Shown here: positions 9,903 through 18,723 of the stretch, piece by piece
How the letters are laid out: each line of letters begins with the position of its first letter
Numbering within the stretch: position 1 is the stretch's first letter
Assembly (NCBI RefSeq): GCF_000661955.1
Contig: NZ_CP007597.1
Span: forward strand, 2,101,605-2,165,604
Length of the DNA: 64,000 nucleotides
Source: Stenotrophomonas rhizophila
GTDB taxonomy: Bacteria; Pseudomonadota; Gammaproteobacteria; Xanthomonadales; Xanthomonadaceae
Reading direction: 5' to 3'
Notes under the pieces: model-generated
What the model was told of the DNA's origin: nothing
The model's database searches: none
What the model saw: only the letters and a program-made list of their open reading frames with translations
Made by a program: the position numbers and the translations under genes

Positions 9903-12900
9903 ATGAACCGTATCTTTCGACTCGTATGGAGCCACCGGCTGAATGCCCTGGTGGTCGTCTCGGAAGTGGCCACCTCGCGTGGCAGCCTGGTGGCCGGCCC
10001 GGTGGTGGTGCACCTGAAGGTGCCGCTGTCGATGCTGTCGATGGGCCTGGCGCTGGCCCTGTGCAGCGGAACGGCGTGGGCAGGTGAGAGCCAGACCCGC
10101 AGCGATCTGGATGCGCTGACCAACAAGTACGCGCCCCTGCCGGTCAAGGTGGACGCCGAGGCCGCGCTGGCCGCGATGGTGCGCACTGGCGACAGCACGC
10201 CGGCGTTGAGCGCGGCAGCCAACGTCAACCTCAACCTGGGACTCGGCAAGCCCGCCGCCGCCACCTCGGCGCAGGCGGCCGTGGACGTGGGGGTCAAGGT
10301 CAAGGCGGCGCTGCCGCGGCAGCTGGCGGCGCCGGAGCGCGCAACGCCGGTGGCGGCGCATGCGGCCGTGCACGCCGACGTTGGCGCGGCCGTGGTCGTC
10401 GCCGCCCCGAAACTGGCCGCCACCGTCGTGGCCGATGCCACGGTGGCGCTGGGCAGCAATGAAACGGTCAGCGAGGGCATCGACGATGCCATCACCTCCA
10501 CGTTGGCCACCGGCGTCGCCGGCGGGGTCAAGGTGGATGCACTGGCCCATGCCGTGGTGGTGGCCGACCGCAACCAGAAGCTGGTGGATGCCAATGCCGC
10601 GGTGTCGCAGACCAGTTCCTTGGCGTTGTCACCGACCGCGGCGTCCGGCGGGTTGCTGGGCGGCGTGGGCGATCTGCTCGGCGGCGTCGGCAATACGCTG
10701 GGCAATGTGGTCGGCGGCGTGAGCAACACCGTGGGCAACGTGGTCGGCGGGGTCAGCGACACGCTCGGCAACGTGGTGGGCGGCGTGGGCAGCACGGTCG
10801 GCAATGTCGTGGGCGGTGTGGTGGGCGGGGTGTTCCCGGCACCGACGTCGCTGCCGCCGGGCCATCCCAAGGCCCCAGCGGCGCCGGACCCCGATGCCGG
10901 GCTGATCATCGGCACCGGCGGCCTGGTCGGTTCGCTGTCGACCCTGGTCGGCCCGACCGCGCAGGGTCTGCTGGGTGGGGACGGGTACGTGCGCAACGGC
11001 AAGCTGGCCGTCAGCAGTGCCAACGTGATGCAGACCTACTCGGTCACCAACGTGCTGGGCGTGCCGCTGGTCAACCTGACCCCGGTGGGCACCCTGCTCA
11101 ACGGGCTGGGCGGCGCCACCACGGGGGGGAGCTCGCACCTGACGCTGATCGGCGGGGTCACCTCGGACAGCTACATCTACAACATCAACAACGGCAACCC
11201 GAACGGGTTGCTGGGCCTGCTGCTGCCGGACCAGGCGCCGGGTTGGTCCAACACGTGCGTGGACCTGCTGGTGGCCAGTGTGGATTGCTGGGCCGTCAAC
11301 GCCGCGCAGGACTACCAGGTGCTGGTCGGTGACGGTGCGTATGCCAACGGTTCGCGCGAAGTGGTGATCGGTGCCAACGCCCGCCACGAGCTGGCCAAGG
11401 TGGATGCCAACGTGGCGTTCCCCGGCGCAGGCCAGAACGACCCGAACGATCCGACCGGCGTGCCCACCGCCGACTATGCCGCGCGCATGGGCCATTCGGT
11501 GGTGGTCGGCGACAGTGCCATGGGCACGGCCAACGGCCAGGTGCTGCTCGGTGCCGAAGCCACCTCCAGCCAGGCCAACAGCGTGGCGCTGGGCTATCGC
11601 ACGGTGGCCAACCGCGGTGCACAGGCGAGCTACAGCGCCTACGGGCTGACTGCGCCGCAGGTGTCGGCCGGTGAAGTATCGGTCGGCTTTGCCGGCGGCG
11701 AGCGGCAGATCACCAACGTCGCGGCCGGCAGCGCGGCCACCGATGCGGTCAACGTGCGTCAGCTGCAGGGCGCGATCAACCAGATCGACGCGCTGGACGT
11801 GTTCGCGGTGACCTACGACGATGACGGTGCCGGCGGCGCCAATTACCGTCGCATCACCCTGGGCGGCGGCACCGGCACCACCACGCTGGCCAACCTGGCC
11901 CCGGGCGCGATCGGCGCAGCCAGCACCGAAGCGGTCAACGGCGCGCAGCTGTTCGCCAGCAACCAGGCCATCGTCGACTACTTCGGCGGGCTGACTGCCT
12001 TCGACCCGGCCACCGGCGCCTGGACCGCGCCGAGCTTTGCCATCACCACGGTCTCCAACAGCGGCGCCATCGCCCCGGGCGTGTACGACAACGCCACCGA
12101 TGCCTTCTCGGCCGTGGACGGTTCGCTGGTCAACCTCAACACGCAGATCACCGACATCCGCAACGGGGTGGGCAGCCGGTTCCTGAAGATCAACTCGACC
12201 GGGCTGGACGCCACGGCCACTGGTGCCGACAGCATCGCAGTGGGCACCGGTGCCACGGCGATGGCGGCCAATGCCATTGCCGTGGGTGCTGGCGCCATGG
12301 CCGATCGCGATGGCACGGTGTCGGTCGGAGCGGTGGGCAGCGAGCGCCAGGTGGTGAACGTGGCCGCCGGTACGCAGGCTACCGACGCGGTCAACATGGG
12401 CCAGATGCTGGCCTCCGAAGCAGGCGCGCTGCGCTATGACGAAAATCCCGACGGCAGCGTCAATTACGCCAGTGCCACGCTTGGCAACGGCACCGGCACC
12501 ACCAGCCTGCGCAACCTGCGGGCCGGTGCAGTCAGTGCCATCAGCACGGAGGCCATCAACGGCGCCCAGCTGTTCGACGCCAGCCAGGCGCTGGCCACGC
12601 ACCTGGGTGGCGGTGCAGCGGTCGACGCCAACGGGGTGATCACGGCGCCGACCTACACCATCAACGCGGTGTCCAGCACCGGCCAGGTGACCCCGGGCGA
12701 CTACAACGACGTGGGCAGTGCCTTCGATGCGGTCAGCCAGTCGCTGGCCAACGTGGCCGACCAGACCGACGCGGTGGACAAGCTGGCGGTGAAGTACGAC
12801 GTGGACGGCGCGGGCAACGCCACCGACAGCATCACCCTGACCGGCAGCGGCGTCGGCGCGGCGGTGGCGCTGACCAACCTGGCCGACGGCAGTGTGCTGG

Positions 12901-14330
12901 CCGGCAGCCGCGACGCGGTGACCGGCAACCAGCTGTTCCAGACCAACAATGCCCTGGTCGGCTACTTCGGCGGCACCACCAGCTTCGACCCGACCACCAA
13001 CATCTGGACCGCGCCGACCTTCAGCATTTCCTCGATCGCCACCGACGGCAGCGTGCTCAGCAATGACTACAGCAACGTCACCGTGGCCTTCGCCGCGGTG
13101 GACAATTCGCTGCTCAACCTCAACACCCGCATCGACCAGATCCAGCCGGGTGCGGGCAGCCCGTTCGTGCAGGTCAATTCGACCAAGGCCGCTGCCAGTG
13201 CCACCGGCGCCGACAGCATCGCGATCGGTCCGCTGGCCTCAGCCAGCGGCAGCGGCAGCACCGCGATCGGCGATGGGGCGACCGCCAGTGCCGACAACAG
13301 CGTGGCGCTGGGCAGTGGGTCGGTGGCCAGCGTCGGCGCGCAGAGCGGCTACACCGGCGCGTTCGGCGCGGCCGGCGGCAGCAGTTCGGCCGGCGAAGTG
13401 TCGGTGGGCAGCACCGGCGGCGAACGCAAGGTCACCCATGTGGCCGACGGCTCCGAGCGCTACGACGCGGTCAACGTGGGCCAGCTGCAGAACGGCGTGA
13501 ACTACGCCATTGACCAGTCCAAGGCCTACACCGACACCCAGATCAACAACATCAACAACGGCACGTCGGGCATGTTCCAGGTCAACAACAGCAACAACCT
13601 GGCGGCCCCCGCAGCGACCGGGGCCAATGCGGCCGCCGGGGGTGCCGGCTCCAGCGCCGCCGGTGCCAACAGCACCGCACTGGGCAACGGGGCCAGTGCA
13701 CAGGGTAGCAACACGGTGGCCCTGGGCGCCGGGTCGGTGGCCACGCGCGACAACACGGTGTCGGTGGGCAGCGCCGGCGCGGAGCGCCAGATCACCAACG
13801 TCGGCGACGGCTCGGCCGCCACCGATGCGGTGAATGTGCGGCAGCTGCAGGCATCGCAGCAGGGCACCATCCGCTACGACAGCAACGTCAACGGCACCAC
13901 CAACCTCAACAGCGTCACCCTGGGCAGCACCAGCACCGGGCCGACCACCGTGCGCAACGTCGCGGCCGGCACCGCCGGTACCGACGCGGTCAACGTGGAC
14001 CAGCTGCGTGCCGGCATGAACCAGACCCTGGACTGGTCCAAGGCCTATACCGACGAGCGGTTCGATTCGTTCGACCGCAACCTGCGCCGTACCGACGACC
14101 GTGCCTCGGCCGGCGTAGCCGCGGCGATGGCGGTGGCCGGGCTGCCGCAGCCGTACGAGGCCGGGCGCAGCATGGCCGCGGTGGCTGCCGGCAGCTACAA
14201 CGGTGAGTCCGGCGTGGCAGTGGGCATCTCCGGGGTATCCGAGGGCGGCCGGTGGATCTACAAGGTCGCCGGGACCACCAACAGCCGTGGCGAAGGCGGG
14301 GTGTCGGTGGGTGCGGGCATCCAGTGGTGA
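9903..14330 (+). CDS. Trimeric autotransporter adhesin (YadA/Hia type)
   Basis: A 1475-residue type Vc autotransporter. The first 25 residues (MNRIFRLVWSHRLNALVVVSE) form the extended signal peptide region, and the signal ends near AWA at residue 60. Residues about 100-230 are Ala/Val-rich. Residues 267-310 are four 11-residue GNVVGGV repeats. From about 490 there are repeated YadA-head-type blocks (DSIAVGTGA, NTVSVGSAGAERQITNV, ATDAVNVRQL neck motifs) alternating with stalk segments. The last 90 residues form the YadA anchor (ASAGVAAAMAVAGLPQPY to VGAGIQW), which trimerises in the outer membrane and ends in an aromatic residue. The start has a GGGGGAA ribosome site. It is expected to mediate attachment or biofilm formation. 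Confidence 0.95.
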   Translation: MNRIFRLVWSHRLNALVVVSEVATSRGSLVAGPVVVHLKVPLSMLSMGLALALCSGTAWAGESQTRSDLDALTNKYAPLPVKVDAEAALAAMVRTGDSTPALSAAANVNLNLGLGKPAAATSAQAAVDVGVKVKAALPRQLAAPERATPVAAHAAVHADVGAAVVVAAPKLAATVVADATVALGSNETVSEGIDDAITSTLATGVAGGVKVDALAHAVVVADRNQKLVDANAAVSQTSSLALSPTAASGGLLGGVGDLLGGVGNTLGNVVGGVSNTVGNVVGGVSDTLGNVVGGVGSTVGNVVGGVVGGVFPAPTSLPPGHPKAPAAPDPDAGLIIGTGGLVGSLSTLVGPTAQGLLGGDGYVRNGKLAVSSANVMQTYSVTNVLGVPLVNLTPVGTLLNGLGGATTGGSSHLTLIGGVTSDSYIYNINNGNPNGLLGLLLPDQAPGWSNTCVDLLVASVDCWAVNAAQDYQVLVGDGAYANGSREVVIGANARHELAKVDANVAFPGAGQNDPNDPTGVPTADYAARMGHSVVVGDSAMGTANGQVLLGAEATSSQANSVALGYRTVANRGAQASYSAYGLTAPQVSAGEVSVGFAGGERQITNVAAGSAATDAVNVRQLQGAINQIDALDVFAVTYDDDGAGGANYRRITLGGGTGTTTLANLAPGAIGAASTEAVNGAQLFASNQAIVDYFGGLTAFDPATGAWTAPSFAITTVSNSGAIAPGVYDNATDAFSAVDGSLVNLNTQITDIRNGVGSRFLKINSTGLDATATGADSIAVGTGATAMAANAIAVGAGAMADRDGTVSVGAVGSERQVVNVAAGTQATDAVNMGQMLASEAGALRYDENPDGSVNYASATLGNGTGTTSLRNLRAGAVSAISTEAINGAQLFDASQALATHLGGGAAVDANGVITAPTYTINAVSSTGQVTPGDYNDVGSAFDAVSQSLANVADQTDAVDKLAVKYDVDGAGNATDSITLTGSGVGAAVALTNLADGSVLAGSRDAVTGNQLFQTNNALVGYFGGTTSFDPTTNIWTAPTFSISSIATDGSVLSNDYSNVTVAFAAVDNSLLNLNTRIDQIQPGAGSPFVQVNSTKAAASATGADSIAIGPLASASGSGSTAIGDGATASADNSVALGSGSVASVGAQSGYTGAFGAAGGSSSAGEVSVGSTGGERKVTHVADGSERYDAVNVGQLQNGVNYAIDQSKAYTDTQINNINNGTSGMFQVNNSNNLAAPAATGANAAAGGAGSSAAGANSTALGNGASAQGSNTVALGAGSVATRDNTVSVGSAGAERQITNVGDGSAATDAVNVRQLQASQQGTIRYDSNVNGTTNLNSVTLGSTSTGPTTVRNVAAGTAGTDAVNVDQLRAGMNQTLDWSKAYTDERFDSFDRNLRRTDDRASAGVAAAMAVAGLPQPYEAGRSMAAVAAGSYNGESGVAVGISGVSEGGRWIYKVAGTTNSRGEGGVSVGAGIQW
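10701..10832 (+). repeat. Four 33-bp tandem repeats in the adhesin gene
   Basis: Four in-frame units of exactly 33 bp (10701, 10734, 10767, 10800) each encode GNVVGGV plus a variable S/T/D tetrapeptide. The units differ at third positions, so they are old enough to have diverged. Copy-number change would lengthen or shorten the passenger without shifting the frame. Confidence 0.85.
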
Positions 14331-14427
14331 GCACGCCGTACTGAACCGTTCGCAGTGATTCGTTCCCGGTGCCGGCAGCCTGCCGCACCGGGGATTCCAG
14401 CGCGGCGTCGCGCACCAGGGGGAAACC

Positions 14428-15294
14428 ATGTCCGCATCATCGATTGCACACGACCACACGCCGTTGCTGCGCTCACTGTCGCTGGGATTGGCGGTGCTGC
14501 TGTTCAGCGCCTGCGCCAGCGGCGGCAAGCACAAGGGCGACATGCCGGAAGGCGCCGCGGTCACGCCGGAGGCGGGGGAGGTGACGTTCCCCGATCCGAA
14601 GCGGGCCACGCTGAAGGAAGGCCTGTTCGTCGACCTGGACAGCCTGCGCCTGTTCGCGCGCGGCATGACCAAGCGCCAGTTGTACACCCTGCTGGGCACG
14701 CCGCACTTCGGCGAGGGCATGTGGGGCGTGCACGAGTGGAACTACCTGTTCAACTTCCGCAGCAATCCCGGCGGTGATTACTTTACCTGCCAGTTCCAGG
14801 TGCATTTCGATGCCAAGGGCGTGGCCCAGGCCGGCTACTGGAAGCCGCAGGCCTGCGCCGCGCTGCTGCAGCCGCCGGCACCACCTCCGCCGCCCCCGCC
14901 GCCGCCCGCACCGATGTCCAGTGAGCCGGTGCGCCTGTCGGCCGATGCATTGTTCGCCTTTGACAGCGCCACCCTGACCGAGGCCGGTCGCCGCAGCGTG
15001 GATGCGCTGTTGCAGCAGGTGCGCAGCGCCAGCCAGGTGCAGACCATCCAGGTGCTGGGCTACACCGACCGGATCGGCAGCGATGGCTACAACCAGGTGT
15101 TGTCGCAACGGCGCGCGCAGGCCGTCCGCGATGCGCTGGTGCAGGGCGGGGTGCCGGCTGCGGCGATCGTGGCCGAAGGGCGCGGCAAGGCCGACCCGCT
15201 GGTGCAATGCGCACAAGGCAACCGCCAGGCGGTGATTGCCTGCCTGGCGCCGAACCGTCGCGTCGAAATCTCGGGCCTCGCGCAGACGCGCTGA
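14428..15294 (+). CDS. Lipoprotein fusing a BamE/SmpA-like domain to OmpA
   Basis: A 288-residue envelope protein. A signal ends in a lipobox-like LLFSAC with Cys29 as the probable lipid-modified residue. Residues about 65-145 resemble the SmpA/BamE fold (DLDSLRLFARGMTKRQLYTLLGTPHF, then VHEWNYLFNF). A run of prolines (about 150-162) leads to an OmpA C-terminal peptidoglycan-binding domain (about 170-285) with FAFDSATLTEAGRRSVD and YTDRIGSDGYNQVLSQRRAQAV. It follows the adhesin by about 100 bp on the same strand and may help trimeric adhesin insertion or anchor it to peptidoglycan; that role is inferred. The last 30 residues contain two Cys that may pair. Confidence 0.87.
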   Translation: MSASSIAHDHTPLLRSLSLGLAVLLFSACASGGKHKGDMPEGAAVTPEAGEVTFPDPKRATLKEGLFVDLDSLRLFARGMTKRQLYTLLGTPHFGEGMWGVHEWNYLFNFRSNPGGDYFTCQFQVHFDAKGVAQAGYWKPQACAALLQPPAPPPPPPPPPAPMSSEPVRLSADALFAFDSATLTEAGRRSVDALLQQVRSASQVQTIQVLGYTDRIGSDGYNQVLSQRRAQAVRDALVQGGVPAAAIVAEGRGKADPLVQCAQGNRQAVIACLAPNRRVEISGLAQTR

Positions 15295-15490
15295 GCCCTT
15301 GCGTGGCGCACGGCCACGCGTCTTCCCCCGTTGGTACCCCGCGTCGATGCATCTCTCCCGCGTCGACCGGGGTGTTCTTTGACCTGGCTCGTCGCCCCCG
15401 CAGGATGTCTCCCCCGTCATCGCACCGGGGCGGCGGGCCAGGTCATCCTTTACCTGTCCCGCGGCGACGCCCGTTCCTGCAGCGTCGCCG

Positions 15491-15509
15491 CCCGCCGTTG
15501 CGCGGCGGG
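15491..15509 (-). terminator. Hairpin after the fasciclin gene
   Basis: A perfect 7-bp GC stem (15491-15497 with 15503-15509) around a 5-nt loop begins 5 bp after the fasciclin stop on the minus strand. It has no T run, so it is a weak terminator or an mRNA end stabiliser. Confidence 0.45.
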
Positions 15510-15513
15510 TGGG

Positions 15514-16101
15514 TCAGGGCATCAGCACCTTGTCCACCACGTGGATCACGCCATTGCTCTGGCGCACGTCGGCAATGGTGACGCGGGCGGTGCCGCCCTT
15601 GCTGTCGGTCAACGTAATGCCCTTGCCAACCTGGCGGGCAGTGAGCGTTTCACCCTGCACGGTGGTCAGTGCGGCCTTGCCGCCGCCCTGCTTGATCCGG
15701 GCCATCAGTGCGGTGCTGTCGAGGTTGCCGGCCACCACGTGGTAGGTGAGCACCTTGGTCAGGTCGGCTTTCTTCTCCGGCTTCAGCAACCCGTCGACCG
15801 TGCCCTTGGGCAGTGCGGCGAAGGCGGCGTTGGTCGGTGCGAACACGGTGAACGGACCCGGGCCCTTGAGCGTCTCGACCAGGCCGGCGGCCTTGACCGC
15901 GGCAACCAGGGTGGTGTGGTCCTTGGAGGCGACGGCGTTGTCGATGATGTCCTTGGTGGCGTACATCGGCGCACCACCCACCATGGGGTTGGCGGCCATG
16001 GCGTGGTCGTGGCCTGCCATCGGCGCCTGCGCGAACGCCAGCGGCGCGGCGGCGGTGGACAGGCAGGCAAGCAGAAGCAGACCGGTCAGCGAGCTTTTCA
16101 T
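15514..16101 (-). CDS. Secreted fasciclin (FAS1) domain protein
   Basis: A 195-residue exported protein with a signal peptide (MKSSLTGLLLLACLSTAAAPLAFA) and one FAS1 domain. The diagnostic H1 and H2 motifs are visible: GPFTVFAPTNAAFAALP with KADLTKVLTYHVVAG, and the final NGVIHVVDKVLMP. A Met/His-rich stretch (AQAPMAGHDHAMAANPM) lies between the signal and the domain and could bind a metal. FAS1 proteins are usually involved in adhesion, but the function here is not known. ATG 16101 is preferred over 16128 because it starts directly with the signal peptide. Confidence 0.9.
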   Translation of the reverse strand: MKSSLTGLLLLACLSTAAAPLAFAQAPMAGHDHAMAANPMVGGAPMYATKDIIDNAVASKDHTTLVAAVKAAGLVETLKGPGPFTVFAPTNAAFAALPKGTVDGLLKPEKKADLTKVLTYHVVAGNLDSTALMARIKQGGGKAALTTVQGETLTARQVGKGITLTDSKGGTARVTIADVRQSNGVIHVVDKVLMP

Positions 16102-16215
16102 GTGCAGGGTCCCAGCAGGAGCGTCCAAGTGACGCAGCAGGATCTACGCGTGAAGCAGCGTGGCGGATGCAGCGGCGGCCGGCTTTCTACGTTTGTTATC
16201 GGCATGTGAGGGCGA

Positions 16216-16611
16216 TCAGGCCGAGCCGCGTTCGCTGGTGATGGTGGCGCCCTCGCGCATTACCAGGGTCACCGGGGTCTTTTCGACGACGTCCAGCAGG
16301 CGCTGCCACTGCGCATCGCTCAGCGCCCCACTGGCATGCAGGACGCGGTGCACCACCAACTTGCCGGCGGCATCGCGCGAGGAGCTCAGCTCGGCGCGGA
16401 AGGTGCCCAGATCCCACCCTTTCTTCTCCGCATACATGCGCAGGGTGATCGCGGTACAGGCCGACAGCGATGCCAGGTACAGGTCGAACGGGGCCAGGCC
16501 TGCGCCCTGGCCACCGAGTGTGGCCGGTTCGTCGGCGATCACCTCGTGCACGCCGCTGCGGATGTGGTGGCGGTAGTTGGGGCCGTCGGAAACGATCTGG
16601 ACCTGTGCCAT
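16216..16611 (-). CDS. OsmC-family peroxiredoxin-like protein
   Basis: A 131-residue OsmC-family protein. The peroxidatic cysteine is present in LSACTAITLRMYAEKKGW. The second cysteine, found in a CP motif in true OsmC/Ohr, is replaced in VEKTPVTLVM, so the enzyme would need another resolving thiol. It lies about 60 bp downstream of the DUF885 gene on the same strand. The start at 16611 follows the usual OsmC N terminus (MAQVQI). Confidence 0.9.
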   Translation of the reverse strand: MAQVQIVSDGPNYRHHIRSGVHEVIADEPATLGGQGAGLAPFDLYLASLSACTAITLRMYAEKKGWDLGTFRAELSSSRDAAGKLVVHRVLHASGALSDAQWQRLLDVVEKTPVTLVMREGATITSERGSA

Positions 16612-16670
16612 GGGGGGCGCCGTGCGGTGGTGGGGAGGCGCGCAGCATCGCACGCTGCCGCGCGCCGTGC

Positions 16671-18584
16671 TCAGGGCGTGCGACGCGGGTCGCCACCGCC
16701 GGCGGCAATCCAGCCGTCCACCGCCTGTGCGACCACGGTCATCGGCATCGCGCCGTTGCCCAGCACCAGGTCGTGGAAGGCGCGGATGTCGAACCGCGTG
16801 CCCAGTTCCTGGCGTGCGCGTTCGCGCAGGGCCAGCAACTGCAGTTGGCCCATCTTGTACGACGAAGCCTGGCCCGGCTGGACCAGGTAGCGGTTGATCT
16901 CCACGCGCACGTCGCTGGCCTTCATGCCGGTCTTTTCCTGCATGTAGGTGGCGGCCTGCTCGGGCGTCCAGCGCTTGCGGTGCAGGCCGGTGTCCACCAC
17001 CAGCCGCACCGAGCGGAACATCTCGGCCTGCAGCCGACCCAGGTCGCCGGCCGGGTCGTCCTTGTACACGCCGGCCTCGGCCATCAGCTGCTCGGCATAC
17101 AGCGCCCAGCCTTCGCTGAAGGCGCTGGGATTGAGGCTGCGACGCAGCAACGGCAGGTCGGTCAGGGTCTGCCCGATCGAGATCTGGAAGTGGTGGCCCG
17201 GCGAGCCCTCATGGTAGGTGAGGGTGGGGATGCTCCAGCGCGTGTTGGACTCGATGTCGCCCAGGTTGATGAAGAACGTGCCCGGTCGCGAGCCGTCCAT
17301 CGCCGGTGGGTAGTAGTAGCCGCCCGGTGAGGTCTTCTGCATGTGCGCCGGCACCGGCTGCACCACCAGCTTCTGCGGCGGCAGGTGGCCGAACCAGGTG
17401 GGCAGAATCGGGTCGAGGTCGCGCAGGCGCTGTTCGATGTCGCCCAGCAGTTCCTTGCGCCCGGCATCGGTATCGGCATACAGGTAGCGCGGGTCCTGGC
17501 GCAACTGCTGCACGCGCGCGGCCACGCTGCCGTCGCGCAGGCCCAGCTGGTCAAGCCGCGCGTCCATCAGCGTCTCCACCCGCGCCACCTCGTCCAGCCC
17601 GACCGCATGGATCGCATCGGCGTCCAGATCGGTGCTGGTGTACCAGCGCAACGCGGCGTCGTAGTAGGCCTTGCCCTGCGGCAGCGCCCACACGCCCTTG
17701 TTGCCCAGGTGGCGCGCCTGCAGGCCCTGCACATCGGCCAGCAGGCGCTGGTAGCCCGGGTTGACCGACTGCTGCACCGCGCGCGTGGCCTGCGCGACCA
17801 ACGCGTCGCGGCGTGCGGCGGAAATCGCCGGCAGCTTCTCCAGCTTTCGCTGCAGCGACTGCACCCACAGGCTGTCCTTCGGCGCGGGTTCGAGCAGCGT
17901 GCGGAACTGGTCGGCGGCGCCCTGCAGCGCCACTTCGGGCGGCACCACGCCCTGCGCGGCCTGCATGTCCACGTTGGCGCGCACCTGGTCCAGCTTGGGT
18001 CCCATCGCCTGCAGGCGGGCGATGTAGTGCGCCGCGCTGGTCTCATCGGTGACCGCATGCTGGTTGTCCATGAACTGCGGCAGGTTCACCGGCAGGCTGA
18101 ACAACTGGTCCACCGCATAGGTGCTGCCGCCCACCGGCAACCACGCCGCCGACCACGGCACCGCCATCAGGTCGATCTGGGTCTGGTAGAACCAGCGCGC
18201 CAGGCCGCTGCTCAGCTGCTGCTGCGCATCCAGCGGGGCGCCCTGCCACTGCGTGATCGCCGCCAGGTTGTCGGCCAGGAACCGGCGGTTGACCTCACGC
18301 CGTGCCAGCGACACGTCGGTGAGCTGGTCGGAACTGTCGGCCTGGCCGTCGCCGCTGATGCCGAGCATCGTGCGCAGCTCCGGGTCGGCGTTGATCGCGT
18401 CCATGGTCTGTGCGTCAAGCAGGGCATTGAAGGACACCGGCATGGGGGCGCCGGCTACCGTCGCCGGTGGCATCGGCGCCGCAGTGGCCGCCTGCGCGTG
18501 CGTGGGCGGCGCGCTGAGCGCCAACGCCGCGCCGATGGCGAGCGACAACAGGGCGGGGAGGGCGGAAGCGGTCGGGAACGGCAT
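16671..18584 (-). CDS. Exported DUF885-family (putative metallopeptidase-like) protein
   Basis: A 637-residue exported protein with an N-terminal signal peptide (hydrophobic to about residue 30, ending THAQA) and a DUF885 domain over most of its length. The hallmark HEGSPGHHFQ motif near residue 470 is present and resembles a zinc-peptidase HExxH-type site. Other family motifs include SPGGYYYPPAMDGSRPGTFF and SEGWALYAEQLMAE. Proteins of this family are often annotated as peptidase-like, but substrates are unknown. The start at 18584 has GGAG at about -10. The OsmC gene is downstream on the same strand. Confidence 0.87.
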   Translation of the reverse strand: MPFPTASALPALLSLAIGAALALSAPPTHAQAATAAPMPPATVAGAPMPVSFNALLDAQTMDAINADPELRTMLGISGDGQADSSDQLTDVSLARREVNRRFLADNLAAITQWQGAPLDAQQQLSSGLARWFYQTQIDLMAVPWSAAWLPVGGSTYAVDQLFSLPVNLPQFMDNQHAVTDETSAAHYIARLQAMGPKLDQVRANVDMQAAQGVVPPEVALQGAADQFRTLLEPAPKDSLWVQSLQRKLEKLPAISAARRDALVAQATRAVQQSVNPGYQRLLADVQGLQARHLGNKGVWALPQGKAYYDAALRWYTSTDLDADAIHAVGLDEVARVETLMDARLDQLGLRDGSVAARVQQLRQDPRYLYADTDAGRKELLGDIEQRLRDLDPILPTWFGHLPPQKLVVQPVPAHMQKTSPGGYYYPPAMDGSRPGTFFINLGDIESNTRWSIPTLTYHEGSPGHHFQISIGQTLTDLPLLRRSLNPSAFSEGWALYAEQLMAEAGVYKDDPAGDLGRLQAEMFRSVRLVVDTGLHRKRWTPEQAATYMQEKTGMKASDVRVEINRYLVQPGQASSYKMGQLQLLALRERARQELGTRFDIRAFHDLVLGNGAMPMTVVAQAVDGWIAAGGGDPRRTP

Positions 18585-18723
18585 CACGGGACATCTCCGG
18601 TGGCGGGCTGCGCGCAGGCTACGCCAGACCAGCAGGGGCTGCACGTGCAGGGGTTACGCGCACCCTGCCGTAGGCGGCGTCTGCGCGGCTGCCGAGAACG
18701 CCCGCGCGCACCTGAGCGAAGCG

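Noticed and set aside
10629..12602. 657-codon frame on the minus strand
   Set aside because: It is antisense to the trimeric adhesin, whose repeats keep the opposite strand open. No domain is visible.
14880..14912. CCG/CCA-rich run in the OmpA-type gene
   Set aside because: It encodes the proline linker and is explained by protein sequence, not by a DNA repeat function.
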